Of a stretch of 7,814 nucleotides of DNA, positions 6,975 through 7,814 are shown one piece after another. The notes under the pieces were generated by a model. That model was given only the letters and a program-made list of their open reading frames with translations, was not told where the DNA came from and did no database searches. Source of the stretch: Gammaproteobacteria bacterium (GTDB lineage: Bacteria; Pseudomonadota; Gammaproteobacteria; Thiohalorhabdales; Thiohalorhabdaceae). The first letter of the stretch is position 1, and each line of letters opens with the position of its first letter. The translations under genes and the position numbers were made by a program. Location of the stretch: contig JAHEOG010000135.1 in assembly GCA_018609925.1 (NCBI GenBank), positions 1-7,814 of the forward strand. The letters are read 5' to 3'.

Positions 6975-7020
6975 GGGCGGTGGAATCTACTGACCCCGCC
7001 TTTGGGGTGTCAAACCGCCC
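6975..7020. repeat. Nested inverted repeat over the alaC promoter (candidate operator)
   Basis: Outer arms GGGCGGT (6975-6981) and ACCGCCC (7014-7020) are perfect 7-bp complements. Inside them TGACCCC (6991-6997) pairs with GGGGTGTCA (7004-7012), apart from a two-base TG bulge. The structure encloses both the -35 and -10 hexamers of the minus-strand promoter, and the inner repeat sits in the spacer and over the -35. It therefore looks like a site for a dimeric regulator, or a cruciform, rather than an RNA element of alaC, whose transcript would start at its edge. Confidence 0.4.
6984..7013 (-). promoter_or_regulatory. Sigma70-like promoter of the alaC-hom-thrC unit
   Basis: Read on the minus strand, a perfect -35 TTGACA (7013-7008) is followed by an 18-bp spacer and a -10 TAGATT (6989-6984), four of six matches to consensus. 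Transcription would begin near 6977, giving a leader of about 57 bases before the ATG at 6919. It is the only good promoter-like pair I found on the minus strand between the aminotransferase gene and the divergent gene. Confidence 0.6.
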
Positions 7021-7080
7021 ATAGGGGCCCGAGGCCCTTCCACGCGGATCTGAATGGCACTATTCTCCCAAGCCCACCGC

Positions 7081-7086
7081 AGGGAG
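7081..7086 (+). promoter_or_regulatory. Shine-Dalgarno AGGGAG deciding the start of the Mth938-domain gene
   Basis: AGGGAG lies six bases before the ATG at 7093. An upstream in-frame ATG at 7054 would add 13 residues but has no ribosome-binding site, and the added residues do not look like the family N-terminus. The start at 7093 is therefore preferred. Confidence 0.7.
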
Positions 7087-7092
7087 TCGAAC

Positions 7093-7476
7093 ATGGATTT
7101 TCGGGAAATGGCGACAGACGGCGGCTACCTGGTCCGGGGCTACGGACCGGGGGAGATCCGCGTCAACGAGGACCGTTTCGTCGAGCCCCTGGTGCTGTTC
7201 AAGGAGACCTTCTGGCAGGGCTGGCTGCCCACACGGCCCGGGGAGCTGGAAGCCGGACACCTGCAGCCGCTAGCCGATTCCGGGATGGAAGTGGTGCTGT
7301 TGGGGACCGGGGACCACATGGATTTCCCCGACCCCGTTGTTACCGCGCCCCTGATCGACGCGGGGGTGGGCTGCGAGACCATGGACACCCCCGCCGCCTG
7401 CCGGACTTACAACCTCCTGATGGGGGAGGACCGAGTGGTGGCCGCGGTGCTGTTCCCCACCCAGGAGCGCGGCTAG
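7093..7476 (+). CDS. Mth938-like / DUF498 (Xcc1710-type) domain protein
   Basis: This small single-domain protein of 127 residues is the usual size for the bacterial Mth938-like family, whose mitochondrial relative NDUFAF3 helps assemble respiratory complex I. Bacterial members have no firmly established function. Family marks are the N-terminal VRGYGPGEIRVNEDRF stretch (14-29), VVLLGTGDH (67-75), and the C-terminal signature CETMDTPAACRTYNLLMGEDR (94-114) with VVAAVLFP (115-122). No signal peptide or membrane segment is seen. It runs opposite to alaC from a 173-bp shared upstream region; TATTCT at 7061-7066 could be a -10 but has no good -35. Its TAG shares bases with the stop codon of the convergent cobD-like gene. 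The family call is strong; a role in complex I or membrane-protein biogenesis is only suggested by the eukaryotic relative. Confidence 0.88.
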   Translation: MDFREMATDGGYLVRGYGPGEIRVNEDRFVEPLVLFKETFWQGWLPTRPGELEAGHLQPLADSGMEVVLLGTGDHMDFPDPVVTAPLIDAGVGCETMDTPAACRTYNLLMGEDRVVAAVLFPTQERG

Positions 7477-7814
7477 GCTCCCCCTGGGAGCGCTTCGGGA
7501 GGCAATGCGGCCAGGGCCCGACGCAAGCGCTCCCAGGCATCCTCCCCGGCGGGCAGCCCGAAGCGGACCCCGCTCGGCTCACTGAAGTACCGGGTCCATA
7601 TCCCCTGCCGGGCCAGGGTGCGGTGAACGGGCTCCGCTTGGCCCAGGGGCAGCCACCGAAACAGCGGCGTTCCGCCGCCCTGGACCAGACCGGCCTCCTC
7701 CAGCAGTTGCTCCAGGCTATCCCCGGCCTCCGCCAGGGCCCTGCGGGTCCGGTCCTGCCACCCTCCATCCGCGAGTGCCGCCCTCGCCGCCACCCGGGCC
7801 GGGCCGGCGAGCGG
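7473..7814 (-). CDS. cobD: C-terminal part of threonine-phosphate decarboxylase, CobD/CobC type (runs off right edge)
   Basis: The reading frame is open to the right edge, leaving 113 codons and the TAG at 7475-7473. The visible protein begins PLAGPARVAARAALADGGWQ, which fits the SGPA...ALAD-W segment that follows the PLP-lysine region in CobD/CobC aminotransferase-fold enzymes. It continues with GGGTPLFRWLPL, RQGIWTRYF and VRFGLPAGEDAWERLRRAL, the typical small-domain end with the carboxylate-binding Arg in VRFGLP. The enzyme decarboxylates L-threonine O-3-phosphate to (R)-1-amino-2-propanol O-2-phosphate for the nucleotide-loop arm of cobalamin. The GTG at 7793 lies inside the conserved segment and is not the true start. 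The PLP lysine lies outside the window, so activity cannot be judged. A histidinol-phosphate aminotransferase is the main alternative, but the GGGTPLF and GLP signatures favour CobD/CobC. A cobalamin gene cluster probably continues to the right. Confidence 0.8.
   Translation of the reverse strand, partial: PLAGPARVAARAALADGGWQDRTRRALAEAGDSLEQLLEEAGLVQGGGTPLFRWLPLGQAEPVHRTLARQGIWTRYFSEPSGVRFGLPAGEDAWERLRRALAALPPEALPGGA
7477..7491 (+). repeat. GC hairpin immediately after the Mth938-domain stop codon
   Basis: GCTCCC and GGGAGC form a perfect six-pair stem with a three-base CCT loop, starting at the base after the plus-strand TAG. It lies inside the last codons of the convergent cobD-like gene. 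No T-run follows on either strand, so if it ends transcription it does so weakly or with Rho; it could instead limit 3' decay or read-through between the convergent genes. Confidence 0.3.

Noticed and set aside
7054..7092. A longer N-terminus for the Mth938-domain protein from the ATG at 7054
   Set aside because: It has no Shine-Dalgarno, whereas the ATG at 7093 has AGGGAG six bases upstream and begins the family domain directly.

Overview
The window is a GC-rich (roughly two-thirds G+C by eye), densely coding stretch of bacterial chromosome. Protein sequences and gene order point to a gammaproteobacterium. RecJ and the AlaC-type aminotransferase closely resemble the E. coli proteins as I remember them, an RpfE-family gene sits directly upstream of recJ as in Xanthomonas, and hom-thrC near recJ recalls Pseudomonas. 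A high-GC purple-sulfur or halophilic/alkaliphilic gammaproteobacterium would fit, but genus cannot be settled from the sequence alone.

Layout. Reading leftward on the minus strand from about 6.9 kb, there is one apparent transcription unit: alaC-like aminotransferase (6919-5702), hom (5686-4367), thrC (4240-3158), rpfE-like (3092-1950), recJ (1928-141), then the first 23 codons of a probable exported protein (70 to the left edge). Gaps are 15, 126, 65, 21 and 70 bp. A sigma70-like promoter with a consensus -35 lies in front of alaC at 6984-7013, inside a nested inverted repeat. On the plus strand, diverging from alaC, is a small Mth938/DUF498 domain gene (7093-7476). It meets, tail to tail, the C-terminal part of a CobD/CobC-type threonine-phosphate decarboxylase (minus strand, 7473 to the right edge). 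The two share the four bases CTAG as their stop codons.

How the genes fit together. Hom and ThrC catalyse steps of aspartate-to-threonine synthesis, and the aminotransferase is their translationally close partner. The partial CobD would use threonine phosphate to make the aminopropanol phosphate arm of cobalamin. RecJ is the 5'-3' single-strand exonuclease of recombination and mismatch repair. The RpfE-like protein has no established biochemical function.

I see no mobile element, CRISPR array, tRNA/rRNA gene, toxin-antitoxin pair or defence system. This is mainly a housekeeping region. The points most worth a second look are the RpfE-like protein and its odd C-terminus, the operator-like repeat over the alaC promoter, the structured hom-thrC gap, and the CTAG double stop. 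There is no gene-free stretch over 300 bases; the longest gap is the 173-bp divergent region 6920-7092.
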